Below, piece by piece: positions 11,044 to 22,200 of a stretch of DNA of 64,000 nt. The notes below the pieces were generated by a model. The model was not told where the DNA came from. It searched no databases and was given only the letters and a program-made list of their open reading frames with translations. The DNA is from Odiellus spinosus (taxonomy: Eukaryota; Arthropoda; Arachnida; Opiliones; Phalangiidae). Every line of letters begins with the position of its first letter. The first letter of the stretch is position 1. The translations under genes and the position numbers were made by a program. Location of the stretch: positions 5,114,601 through 5,178,600 of the forward strand of contig OY987237.1 in the NCBI GenBank assembly GCA_963920705.1. The letters run 5' to 3'.

Positions 11044-12439
11044 CTAAGTTAATGAAAGAGAAACGAGAACCAATGGTTAGCCATTATAAATATAGTGACT
11101 TTATAATCTTAATTAAGTCTTAAAAGCGTCAGCGCCCGAACTTTCGCCATTTAATATCAATGCCATTAAAATTTAAACTTTTAAGTGTGAGTTGCCCTAA
11201 TTTGAAGTGAAAATCCGGCTCGAATTTAAGGGAAAACTCCCCGGGGACCTTAAGGCTTCTAGAACTTTTTAAAGGTCAAGTCAAAGGAAAATTGCGAGAT
11301 CGTATGTTTTCGTTCAAAATTAGCTTACAAATAATGGAAAGTTAAGGTTCAACATTTTGGTGCCTTTTAGGTTCTTAAAAAAGTAATAATGAGTTGAAAA
11401 ATCACTACAGTAGAGGCGTTGGATAAGAGAAAAGGGCCTTAGGTGAGAGAATATGTCAACCCCCGTACAACAATGAGCGGAGTAAAGAATATAATGGGAA
11501 ATGATAACTATAACCAAGTATTATGTAAGCGTTTCAGTTCGCCTTGAACCCTTTTTACACAAAGGTGGGCCCTTTCAAGGTGTTAATTTTAAGACTTAAC
11601 CTTTAAATAAACAGTTGAAAGCGTCGTCGAACTATATAAAGTTATTAACGTCGAATATTCGGTGAGGTCCCCGAGGAATTTTGCAAACGAGGTATCTTTA
11701 CCTTACTACAGTTGCGTACGCGTGGGTATCCTTATTTCGTACCTTGTGGAAAAGGTTGGGTTTAGTATAGTTAGAATTTATAGGGAAGGAGCGGAACCTC
11801 GTAACTCTCTATTTCGTCTAAATCTAACGCTTATTGACTTTGAAGATCAAAATGCATTAGCTTGGACCCCGTCTCCATCCATGGGCGCTTCGTATACAAC
11901 CTTTCCCCCCAATTTCTACCAGCGGCACCGGAAGCTCTTGTATTAGAGCACTTTCGTTTTCGTTGGGTGTAATGGGAGAAAGAGAAGGGAAGGGGGAGTG
12001 AGCGGGGAGATGGCGCTATTACGTGAGGAAAGGCAATGGGAGTCCCCTGGGGCTCGAGCCCGCGGTGCTCCGCTCTTCTAAATCGATTCGTCAAACGAGA
12101 AATTTACAGGGACACAGAGAGCTTCTCTCTACACTTTATACTCTAAACATTGGAACAATCTCCCTCGTGGAATAAAATTGGGATAAACAAGAGATGAACT
12201 TATATATAGAAGGGCCAAAATCTGTTTTAAAATACGGCAATTTCATTCTGGCTACGTAATGGAATCTAAAGTACAATAGAACGATTTGCTTCCCTGTTTT
12301 AGCACTTTTTTCCCCTCGAATATTTACTCAGTACACTTCTATAGTCCATCTGGCAGGATCTATATTTGAATTTTTGCTGGCAGTTCAAACCAAAACACAA
12401 TACATAAGTTGTATTCTGACCCAAGTCTTGTGTGAACCA

Positions 12440-12740
12440 CACAAACTGATCAGATTCTGAGCCCCAAATTGGTCGTGTTATTCTGAAAGTTAGGCTCCAA
12501 TTAGTAATATTCTGGATTCTGGATAAAGTATTTGGTGGGCCATCAATTGATGGCATCTGAAAAAGTCTTATATGGGCACCAATTTGGATGTATTCTAACT
12601 GAATTCTTGAAAGAGCCCCCAAATTATTTGTATTATAAATAAAGTCTACAGTGTGAAGCCCAATTGTACCTCAAATTGGGGTTATTCTAAAATCTTGGAT
12701 AAGCCCCAAACTGGTAGTTTTATGGACCCCAGATTGATTT
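12440..12740. repeat. Degenerate tandem repeat with GCCCCAAATTGG-like units
   Basis: Variants of GCCCCAAATTGG followed by TTATTCT-like sequence recur about every 30-45 bp (near 12461, 12491, 12537, 12574, 12613, 12656, 12701 and 12724). Units are strongly diverged and spacing is irregular. A 107-residue open frame on the minus strand runs through it and has no known domain. Confidence 0.35.
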
Positions 12741-13529
12741 AATCTAAATCATTTCATTATTTCTGAATGCGCTTCAAAATAACAGCGCCACCACCCCTAA
12801 GTCTCAGTAGCCAGCGTTATTTTACTTATTTGTGACTAATTTTCTAGATAGATGAAGATAACGCCTTAATCTCTAGGCTTTTTACACTTATTAACAATTA
12901 TAGTCAATAAATAAAACCGTAATAATAACTTCTCAAAGCATAGGGAGTTTAATCAATCAAATTTCACAAAGATCAATTACCCTGGTGGGAAATTTTGCCA
13001 CCCGAGTGAGAAATAAACTTACGTAACCTCGTCATACGTTTACAAGATATCGCGTGTTTTGCTAGATCATATAATAACCTTTAAAGAACTGACCTCATAA
13101 AGCTCATTGACTTATGTTTTGTTATAAATAATGAATTGCAGAAATTATTCAATAAATACCATTAGTTCTCTCTTGTTTACTAAATCGAGGGATCGCGTGA
13201 GAGACGTGACTGTCATTCCAAGCAGTTTTGCCTCGCAACATATCCCTCATTTACATAAACGCTAAACCATAACCTTCATTATTCCGACAATAATTAAACT
13301 TAAACCCCCATTCCATAATATATCTTAATTTAGGCTTACAGCAGACAAGATCCCAATTTATATGATTGGTAAATTTAGGAAAAAAATGTTGATTTCTTAC
13401 CAAATTAATTTGAATTTATGAGCTATTGTAAAATGGAACAGAGTTTGAATTTATTTTCAGAATTTGAACCCCAAACATAATTTAAAGTTTAGTTAGATTT
13501 AAATTTCAGTGAAGGAACAATCGGTCTAA

Positions 13530-13612
13530 TAATGTTTTTTTTTTAACTAGACATGTGGCCAGAAAAGCCCAGACAATTTTATTAAAAAACTAGACATCGG
13601 CCAGTTACAATT
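13530..13612 (+). repeat. Double-palindrome repeat, copy 1
   Basis: Two partly palindromic motifs, ACTAGACATGTGGCCAG (13546-13562) and ACTAGACATCGGCCAGT (13589-13605), lie 43 bp apart start to start. The segment aligns directly with 14960-15045, including the T-run before it and the ACAATTT/ACATTT stretch between the motifs. Confidence 0.55.
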
Positions 13613-14089
13613 TTCATGATTTTCGGGTAATTTAGATGAGCTCATTCATCGAATATAAGGTCCGCCAGCTTATATGAAGGCCCGCTAACGTTAAAAAATC
13701 TTAAATAAATATATTTATTTAGTGTTCAAGGAGAGTAAGCAACGACTACTTTCTTCCTATGAGATTTAACATTGTGTATCACGGCGGTGTAGTATTATCA
13801 ATATTACTTATTAATGGAATAACGTAAACAGTAGTATCAAGTTTCGCCACTAGGGTCGTCTGAGGAGACTGAAGAATATTTGTTATGTATTTCAATGGAA
13901 ATTAATTTTAGAAATTGATTTATATTTGAGATTAATCTTAAAATACTTCAAAATATTTTTCAACCTTGGATTTCTCGCGAGATACGAAAATCGAGCTTTA
14001 TTTTCAGATCAATAATTTAATTATTAATCCTTTATTTCGCCCACAATCAATTTTTAAAAACAACGGTAAAATTTATGGCGGGAAAAAGA

Positions 14090-14376
14090 GCCTGCCTCCA
14101 GTGAGTCAGTGACAGCGTTTCGCGTTTAGCGGCGCGCGCCAAGGAAAAGTTGTAATTTTTTGCCCCACCCCCTTTCTTCCCCGGACCTGCCCGGCGTTTC
14201 TACTCAGTTTGTTTTTATTTTCGCGGAGTCCGCTCATGTCAATTTTTGCTAATTCTTTAAATCGTGATTAAACCGTGACAAAATAGATTAAACTCGTGAA
14301 TTTTGTGATCCAAAGAATGCCCGGAATGTGGAGCCAACGAAAATAACAAAATTGAGTCGGAATAATTAACGTAAGT
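14090..14376 (+). promoter_or_regulatory. CpG-rich promoter-like patch with candidate non-coding first exon
   Basis: A GC- and CpG-rich patch (GGCGCGCGCC, CCCGGCG) stands out from the AT-rich intron. On the plus strand the arthropod initiator TCAGTT (14204-14209) is followed by about 165 bp and then a consensus splice donor, AAC|GTAAGT at 14371. The interval has one short open frame (ATGTCAATTTTT..., 11 residues). This fits a transcription start with a 5'-UTR exon antisense to frizzled, or an intronic enhancer. No transcript evidence is available. Confidence 0.35.
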
Positions 14377-14605
14377 TTACATTTTGAGATAATTTTTTTT
14401 TTATGCGGGGGGTTATTCGGCCGGGTGAGGAAGAGTTAGGCTTAACGCTGAATCAGCGTCGTTCACGGGAAAAAAGGGTTGAGGAAGGTCAGACATCTTT
14501 AGAATTAAGCGGCTTTGTGAAAGACGTATTTTAATCATTGCCTTATTACGAAGCGTGATTTGATAGCTGGTTTTAATTACGAGTCATATCATGCTATGGA
14601 AATTA

Positions 14606-14963
14606 TTATTCATAATACCATGTCAATTGAATTATTCTGTTGATAATATAATGAAAATTAAATTATTCTGATCATAACATAATGACAACTGAATTATACT
14701 GATCATAACATAAGGGCAATTTAATTATTCTGATTATAATACAAAGTCAATTTAATTATTCAGCTCATAACACAAGGTCAATTTAATTATTCAGATCATA
14801 ATTTAATGTCAATTGAATTATTCTGATAATAATTTAATGCCAATTTAATTATTCTGGTCATAATTTAATGCCAATTGAATTTTTCTGATCATAATTTAAT
14901 GCCAATTTAATTATTCTGATAATAATTTAATGCCAATTGAATTATTCTTATCATAATATAATG
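14606..14963. repeat. 31-bp tandem array (about 11.5 units)
   Basis: Units built around CTGATCATAATTTAATGCCA and then AATT(G/T)AATTATT repeat with an exact 31-bp period. Unit starts fall at 14637, 14668, 14699, 14730, 14761, 14792, 14823, 14854, 14885, 14916 and 14947. Units differ by substitutions but show no insertions or deletions over about 360 bp. Confidence 0.9.
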
Positions 14964-15045
14964 ATTTTTTTAATTAACTGGTCACAAGACCAGTAGACCC
15001 CAAACATTTAATTTTTAAACTGGACATATGTCCAGTGAAACTGCC
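14960..15045 (+). repeat. Double-palindrome repeat, copy 2
   Basis: The 18-bp perfect palindrome ACTGGACATATGTCCAGT (15019-15036) and the interrupted palindrome ACTGGTCACAAGACCAGT (14977-14994) lie 42 bp apart start to start. This matches the layout at 13546-13605 in the same orientation. Confidence 0.65.
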
Positions 15046-17542
15046 CTATTGCCCACCCTGGTTTGGTGCCATTGGATTCATCTGACTGATCCGATGTTTA
15101 ACCTCACTTAAATTAAAACTTTAAAAATTTATTTAAACAGCACAAATGTGTCAAATAATTTTGAAAATAAATTAAGCTCTGTATTTATTTTTAAAGGTTT
15201 TTTCAGTCCTAAATACTGTAAATTCCAATCAAGTGTTTAATAGGGCATTCTTTCAAGTTGTCTTAAAACAACTGGTTAAATAGGTTCAATAATTTACATG
15301 AGGAAACTTTCAAAAATGTCCTTTCATTCTCTGTTTAAATATATCTAGCCCAGGGGTCCCAAATTGGGGCGCCCATAATAGTCTTCCCCCAAGGCTACGA
15401 TAGAATCAAACACCCAAAGCTCGTATTAGTCCAACCCTTTATGACGCTTTATAACGAATGTAATAACGCCTTCAAAATGTAATATTCGTATTACGATAAT
15501 ATAGGAGCTCTTTAAAGAAACTTTTCTATATACACACCTATAACCTGAAAAATCTTTTAGGAAGTTCAACTCTAAATATTTGGGGTTTATTTTTAAAATG
15601 TGTTTCTAAGGAATGCGTTTTTTTTCTCTCCCATTTGCTCGTATAACACCCCCAATTTCACCAGTTTTCGATCAAAACAGATTCGTGTTTTGCTAGAAAT
15701 AAAAACTAAACGGGAAAAAAATCAAATGTGAGAAAAGTTTTTGCTTGATTGAAAAGAAGCAGAAGTGGCTCTCTCGGGTGCCCGTCTTTTTAGCTTGAAG
15801 CCAAGTTTACATCACAAAATCTTTTAAAATTGAAATACCATGGGTCTAAAATATAACTAGATGTTTAGGTTTATTCCAATTAAGTATAATAAATATAATT
15901 TACTGTTAGTAGTCGAGATGGTGTCCGGTTTTAAATCCGCCATAATTAATGTAAACAATCCAGGAGTAGGTTATTCAAGCTAAAACCTACGTTTATTTCA
16001 CATGTAGGCCAACATTTGAATTTTAAGGGGCAGATAATTCAAAATAGGAGGGGGTAATTAAAAATGGGAGGTCCATATTTGAAATATTTATGGATTTATT
16101 CGGACTATGAGCTTATGTACAGTCCAGTAGTACAAAAATATGACAGAGAAAATGCGAAAAAACTAAAATTACATTATTTAGAATATTTTACAATGGATAG
16201 GATCAAAATATTAGCAGCGTATGTTGGGGTAAATCATGTTGAAAATAGGCACTTCCGTTTATAGATCGGGCATGAAAACGCCGCTTTAAGGAAGTCTCGC
16301 GGAAGCGGCTAGCGCAGTTTTAAGCGTAAGTTGGCGTCACGCTTGGTTTACGTCCAAATTTATTCCCGGCGCTCGGCTCATCAATTATGAGCCACCCGTT
16401 TTTCTCGTAGCGCGTGGAGAAAGTTTCGTGGCTAAAAGTTTACTTTTTTAGCTACAAATTGGGCCTGAAGATGTATTTAAAGAGGCACTCTAAATCTTAC
16501 CGCGCCACCGTGGTAAACTAACGACATCTATATAGAGGCCTTCTTTTTCCCCGAGCTTTTGAGAGTTAGCGATACTTATATAACCAACCTTTAACTTAAG
16601 ATTAAATCAGACCATTAGAGACCGTCTTCTTTATTTACGTCAAGAAAAAAAAATTCTTCAAAAAGCTTTCGAAAACTAAATAAGACTTAGATCCATAAAG
16701 ATGACGTAACCTTTCAACTTTGAACTTGTTCCGAGAGGTTTAGTTTGGGTATTTCGGGGATATTTGGGGTTGATGAATGAGATATTTGATTGAGCATCTA
16801 ACGCGAGGTTAGAAATATCCCTCATTTTAAATATAATAAATTTATAACGAACTTTGACCTTTTAAATAAGACCCTTTTAAAAATCTACCCATAAACAAAT
16901 AATTCAAAGATAAAAATCTGCTCTGAAATACTGTAATTTTGTCATTACTAACTAAGCAATCAAAGGGAGATTGAATTACGACCTCTGGGTCAACCTCTGA
17001 GTTGACGTGTTCTTAAGAAAATGTCAGAAAAATATAGGCGAAATATATAGAAGAAAAATTAGATAACAAAAACAATGTAATCCATCTCGTGTTTCTAATC
17101 AAGATAGGCTAATGTTAACCTAAATTAAATTGACTTCCCCTTGTCTAGACTAGGAACGCGTGCATTCCAGGCTTAGCGAGGTATGACACTAGTTCCCCTG
17201 ACTTAATGTTTAATTTATTTTTCATTCAGTACACCAGGCAGGCATTCCTAATTTTCCCAGACTTACCGTACGGTTCGCGCCAGTTCAGATCTAGGTATTT
17301 ACCTTCAATTAAGTTACTGCGTGCCGCGCGTACGCCTTTTCAAAACTTTATATCCACGTGACAGATTGATCAAACTGATTAGAACGTCGTACGGAAAATA
17401 GTTTAGAGAGGGTAGTAAGATACAAGAAATTCCCCATCAGGACAATCTTATAAGTAGAAAATATATATTTTAAAATTGTTTTCGATAAAGGGGCAAAAGA
17501 AAATTCTACCCCTCTTTTCCAGTTTTCCTTTCATTGTAGGAT

Positions 17543-17644
17543 TGCCAGGAGCTTGTGAGTGCAGTTCAAAACAGATCAGTTCCTAAACTGAATTGCTAGC
17601 CTTTCTTTCTGATTCAGCTTGCACTCACAAATGGTTGGCAACAC
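17543..17644. repeat. Long hairpin in frizzled intron 1
   Basis: TTGCCAGGAGCTTGTGAGTG at the left pairs with CACTCACAAATGGTTGGCAA at the right (mismatched only in the middle five bases). The loop is about 55-60 bp and has its own small stem (CAGTTCCTAAACTG). It could be a tiny inverted-repeat element or a structured RNA; no target duplication was found. Confidence 0.5.
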
Positions 17645-19044
17645 TGGGGGAACGGCATTTACCCCCTTTAGTGAAAACTATGCATTTGACCTTTTTCCCC
17701 CGTAATTTTAGTCCAAAAATGTATTTGACTTTTCGATATATTTTATAAATTATTTGACATTCTCCGTGACATTTCCAAATTATGTCTTACCTCCTGAAAA
17801 TTTAGGTTACCTCGTAGGTTACACATGGACTTGAACTTATTCCAAGGTCGCTTGACACTCGAGTTTAAGATTATTTAACAAAATTGAATATATTGAGGAG
17901 TGTTGATAAGCAATGATAAACATCACGTGGAAGAAGTATTCTTTGCAAGCATCTCTTGCGCGAAAAAATCTACTATAGATTGCAAAGATAAAAGATATGC
18001 CCTTACTAGTACAGTAAACTAAAAATGGGTGAACTGTAGCTTGGTTTGCTTTTAAGATTAGAGCACGTACAAAACTAAGTTGTTAATCTCAATCTGTATA
18101 TAATGGGTTTCTTAGAGATAAAGGTGTAAGACTAGTATTGTACCTACTTCAAACTTAAACTGACTACAAATTACTTGGAATGGATAAAGGACCTCACACA
18201 ATATCATTGACAAGTTCCACCTACTACCTTCTCTTATGCGTCAAAGAAACTTCTGGCTTCTCTTTAGCAGGTCCGGAAACCTAGAATTTTTTTTTTCTTT
18301 ATGGAGGGCTCTAATCATTACTTTCTTTTGTTAACATAACATGTCAGAGGTGAAGGGGTTGGGCTACTGAGTCTTTACAAAGTATCTGGTTAAGACTTTT
18401 TTTTCCCTTTGTAAGAAAAAGACGAATTTCGCGGAATACTTCTGTAATTTAGAATAGAACTACTTTTATTTTTACGTAGTTTAACACGGTGTGTTCGTCC
18501 ACCTTAACTTTTTGTACAGTTTGAAACAAAGTATTGTTTTCAAAACATGATATGCTTTTGAAATTAAACTTTTTTCTTTCAATACCATTTCGGTTAAAGG
18601 GATAATTTATTATTTTAAAACGAAGCGTAAAAACATTAAAACTCAACGTTATTCGTTAATTTAAAACTAATTAACATTTTAAGACTGGTAATGAGTGTCA
18701 ATTTATAGCAAAATCAAATAACGTCAACAAACTTTTAAATATTTAAAACTGATGATTAGCAATAGATTTCTGTCATTTTATCCGTATTAAAATGGAATTA
18801 GATTAAAAATAACATTCATTATCCCTTTAAAGAAAGATTTATTTAGAGATATTTAGTATATTGGTATTTCATTATTAATCTAGACGAATAATGTATTTAA
18901 ATCTCTGGGATAAAAAAATCTTGGTTGTCATGGATAATATTAGAGAAATTATGAAGTTTCCCTAGTAAAGTGATCTACTGCTTAACGTAACATAATTCTC
19001 TCTCCAACTACCAATAAATGATACGAAAAAGATAATTGAATTAC

Positions 19045-19445
19045 CTGCAAGCTGGCAATCGTTCCTGATAATCTTCCATGCAGATGGGCGCGTACATCGA
19101 GCACAGGAAAAATCTCAAGTCGTCGGAACATTGAATCTCGACGAGGGGCCAAAATTGATGAACTTCGAGACCAGCTTCCTCTTGGGTATCGTGATGAAAC
19201 TGATTGGGCATGGAAGTGAAATTGTAGCCGATTCCCCGACACATGGGGATGGTGATTTCCTCGCATCTTTCCCGGCTACTGGACCCGATTCCTCCTCCCC
19301 CGTCGCTGCTACTCCCGCTGACCGCCGCTCGACCGCAGGCAACGAGGAGTAATGGCAGCAATCTCAAAAACAAGGACGACGCCACGCCGTAATGACCCTG
19401 AACCGCCGAACGGGGTCGCGCGTGACTAGAGATTCTGATGATCAT
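19045..19445 (-). CDS. fz2: Frizzled-2, coding exon 1 (signal peptide and Wnt-binding domain)
   Basis: The exon encodes residues 1-133 and two bases of codon 134. A basic N terminus precedes a hydrophobic signal core at about residues 21-37, then a Ser/Gly linker. The cysteine-rich domain starts RCEEITIPMCRGIGYN. Six of its ten cysteines are here (C61, C69, C106, C115, C122, C133), and N75-F-T is the conserved glycosylation site. The run EEAGLEVHQFWPLVEIQC matches the Fz2/Fz5/8 class, the canonical Wnt receptors. The ATG at 19445 is chosen as the only start giving a signal peptide directly before the domain. Together the three exons make 2037 bases, exactly 679 codons including the stop. The donor is CAG|GTAATT. 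Confidence 0.95.
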
Positions 19446-20175
19446 CTCGCTTCTCCCAATTAATGTTCTTCAACTTTTAAACGCCATGGTTTTCTGATCC
19501 GATGTAGTTATTTCGAGTTTGTTGGAGGTCACAGTCACAATTTGATTCAAACGGCCGACTTTATCTCGAAAGTCACAATTTATTGTAGGCCACTGTCGCG
19601 ATTGACGCTAGTGTACCATTTTCAACTCTCGATAATCATGGTTTTAGTTTCAAATTATTGAAGGTCACAGTCACGATGTAGGTCCAATTTATTGGAGCGA
19701 GTTTATCGAAGGTCACAGTCACACTCTAGCAATGCCTATCATTGGCGTTGCGCGTATCCAAACTCCAATTCATTTGAGATTCAAAATCTCTTTTCAAATT
19801 GTTTTTTAATAACTTCAATCTTATCTTCTCTCTCTGGAGGATGCTTACCCGTAGTTTTTGGATTTACCTCGATGTTTACGCCAAAGGTATAGAGAAAAGC
19901 CGGAATGAAAATGAATTATGATCTTGAAACGACGAGAGAAGTTTCGGTTTTGGCTTTTTCACCGCGTTACGCGCTTTTCGTAACTACACCCGGTTTCTCC
20001 GCCGCTCCGATCTCAACTCGAGCGCGAAACTTGAAGCTCTTCTCTCGGTTTCTCCGCTAGTCCCGAAGCGGCTCTCTCGGGAGAGTAGGGAAAACGTCAC
20101 AGGGATTCCTCCAATGGAAAAAGCGATCGAGATTTTCCTAGTGGAGGGAGCAAAGAGGCGGAGACCAGAAGGGGA
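19446..20175 (-). promoter_or_regulatory. Frizzled-2 5' region, CpG-rich, with repeated GGTCACAGTCAC motifs
   Basis: Upstream of the start codon, GGTCACAGTCAC (plus-strand reading) occurs exactly at 19527-19538, 19663-19674 and 19711-19722. A degraded copy, GGCCACTGTCGC, is near 19588. AGGTCA is a nuclear-receptor half site. Farther upstream (about 19960-20175) the sequence becomes CpG-rich with GAGA/CTCTC runs, typical of a developmental promoter. The transcription start cannot be placed with certainty. Confidence 0.45.
19470..19487 (-). promoter_or_regulatory. Upstream open reading frame before the frizzled-2 start
   Basis: ATGGCGTTTAAAAGTTGA encodes five residues and stops 24 bases before the frizzled ATG. 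Its start context is strong (A at -3, G at +4), while the main ATG has G at -3 and A at +4. If this stretch is in the mature 5' UTR, it would be expected to damp frizzled translation. Whether an intron removes it is unknown. Confidence 0.45.
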
Positions 20176-20799
20176 GAGAGGGTGACGACTGTAGGTTCGA
20201 ACCCAACTTCATCCACAATCAATTGTCCGTCCGGAAAAGTATATACAGTAGTGGGGGGTCTTCGATACTACTTCTTTTTTGGTGGCAGGAGAGAGATTTT
20301 TCCTTCCAAAAAGGTCTTGGTACCTTTTATTCCAAACCTCTTTTTCGACACAGTGTGTATACCTGGTTGAAGAAAAACAAATAAGGGAAGGGAAATATTT
20401 TAACAATAATCTCAGTTTTTCCACGAGTATTTTTAGTTTTTTCTCTTTAAAGAGAGGGTGTGAAGTAAATTTATTATTTGTTATTCTTAAAATTGAGTAC
20501 CATAACACCATAAGTTAATTATATTCAGTCCAGGGTTCGTACAAACCTGGAGAACTAATAAAATAATACCTATAATTTGAGTGTTGTCAAGAAAACAGGA
20601 AAACTACCGTTCGATTCAAGGTATAATTTATTTAAATGTAAAGTAAGGAGACTATATTTAAAAAATATTGAATAATTATGGTTATTATTATAAATTTGTT
20701 CGTTAGCTTGATAGAAAATTCAGAGAAAAACACTCAAATATTAGCAATAGTTACGGAGATTTTAAATTCAATTATAAAAGCCATGATTGACAGAATTTG

Positions 20800-21150
20800 C
20801 TTATACCAGAAGCCGATGAAACCCTCCTTTGAAGTCTATTACTCCCGGGTCTTGTCTACCCCTCTCTGTATGGGTTATTCTCAAAAGGCGCGATTCGTAC
20901 GCCTCCTAACGGTAGATGTTTTTGGAGCGGGAGCTCGTCGAGCGAATATCTCTAGCAGCCTTGGAGTTCGTCCAAAAAACGTCGTCGTTTGTGGAGAGAG
21001 AGAATTTCCAATTTTCCGTAGACAGGGGGGATGAAGTAGGACCCCTTCTAACTCGTAAAATTGGGAATTTTACCCATACAGAGAGGAGCGCTATATGGAA
21101 CATTGGAGTAGTAGACTTCAAAGGATGGTTTCATCGGCTTCTGCTTATAC
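20800..21150 (+). mobile_element. Miniature inverted-repeat element, family F1 copy 1 (337 bp)
   Basis: The element is 20807-21143 with perfect 7-bp duplications CTTATAC on both sides. The outer terminal repeat begins CAGAAGCCGATGAAACCC and spans 38 bp (20807-20844 against 21106-21143, one mismatch or so). The inner inverted block CCTCTCTGTATGGGT is at 20861-20875 and 21072-21086. Spacers are 16 and 19 bp. Open frames of about 70-118 residues across it are a by-product of its base composition and recur in every copy; no transposase motif is present. Confidence 0.93.
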
Positions 21151-22106
21151 GAATTGTAGTTAAGATTGAAGTTTATTCTTTACACCATCCCTTTTAAAAA
21201 AGCCTACATTTCCAAGTGATGGAGTGTTTCTATTTTCCCTTTTTTTTTTGCTCCATCGAACGTATGGCGTTGGGGGTTTTTCAGGGGTCCCAATCTCTTT
21301 ATTCTCGAGTGCGGTATGGTCACAATAGGGGGTATTTTCTATAGTACCAAATATTTTGACCAGAGATTTTACTACTGTTCATAGTTCAAATAATAGATAA
21401 TCTTATTGTCCTTGAAAAATAATGGTCCTGCTTTTAATCTTATCTCGTAAAAATGCAATATATTTAAATCTGTTTACTGCCAATACAATATTTTTCAGCA
21501 TTTATACCATCTGGAAAAATTGTACCATTTTAATTTTTTAAATATGCAATCCTTTTTTTTTTTAGTGGTTGTTCGATTTGTTTAATTAATGAGACACGTT
21601 TGATGAGTATTAACGACAATAATACATTATAATTAACATATTACATTACTAGTCTTCATTATCACTTTAAATGATTAGTTTTGCGAGCCTATAGCTTCAA
21701 TTCTATTCGTAATTACTACATGGTTTTATCATAATCGCGATAACCAAAATGACATCTTTATGTATAGTCGTATGTAATTCAAACTTACCCCTTAGAATAT
21801 TTTAACATTAATTTTATGTTTCTACGCCATTTAACTTTATAAAGGTTAAGTATCACGAAGAAACATGTTTTTTAGTTTCGAAATAGAGTAATATATCAGG
21901 AATCCATATATAAATATGATATCATTAAATGGGTAAAATTAAAACGATTTAAAGTAGATTTTTAGCTGACGGAATTTTTTCGTGGGCCTATCCATATTAT
22001 TTTTAGTTTTTTCATACTATTAATAACCCTTCTTCAAATTTTGACCCCCTTGAGTTGTTGCGTTTTGATGGAAGTTTAAAATTAAAATTCATAATTTTTG
22101 ATGAAG

Positions 22107-22200
22107 TACTTTCACAAAAAAAGACGCCGTGAAAGCTACCAAATCGCGCGGCAATAATAGCCAGGCGACCAAATATAATGATGACGTAGAATCAAGAATC
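22107..22200 (+). repeat. Dispersed repeat, ATGAAGTACTTTCAC family, copy 2
   Basis: It shares the ordered motifs ATGAAGTACTTTCAC, AATAGCCAGGCGA and TGATGACGTAGA with 6183-6290. Ends are not defined. Confidence 0.45.

Larger units (their letters stand above)
11044..19044 (-). other. Frizzled-2 intron 1 (8001 bp)
   Basis: The intron splits the cysteine-rich domain between C133 and C137. The donor is GCAG|GTAATT (GT at 19044-19043) and the acceptor TTAACTTAG ends at 11044, phase 2. It holds a degenerate repeat at about 12440-12740, the double-palindrome repeats, the 31-bp array, a CpG-rich promoter-like patch at 14090-14376, a second CpG-rich patch at about 16260-16440 and a hairpin at 17543-17644. 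No other coding exon is evident on either strand. Confidence 0.9.

Noticed and set aside
11662-11946. 94-residue plus-strand open frame in frizzled intron 1
   Set aside because: No domain, no splice context and ordinary AT-rich composition; likely chance.
20143-20215. GGTTCGAACCC with a possible acceptor pairing, resembling a tRNA 3' half
   Set aside because: The B box is perfect, but positions 8-9, the D arm and the anticodon arm do not fit a tRNA, and the acceptor stem has a mismatch.
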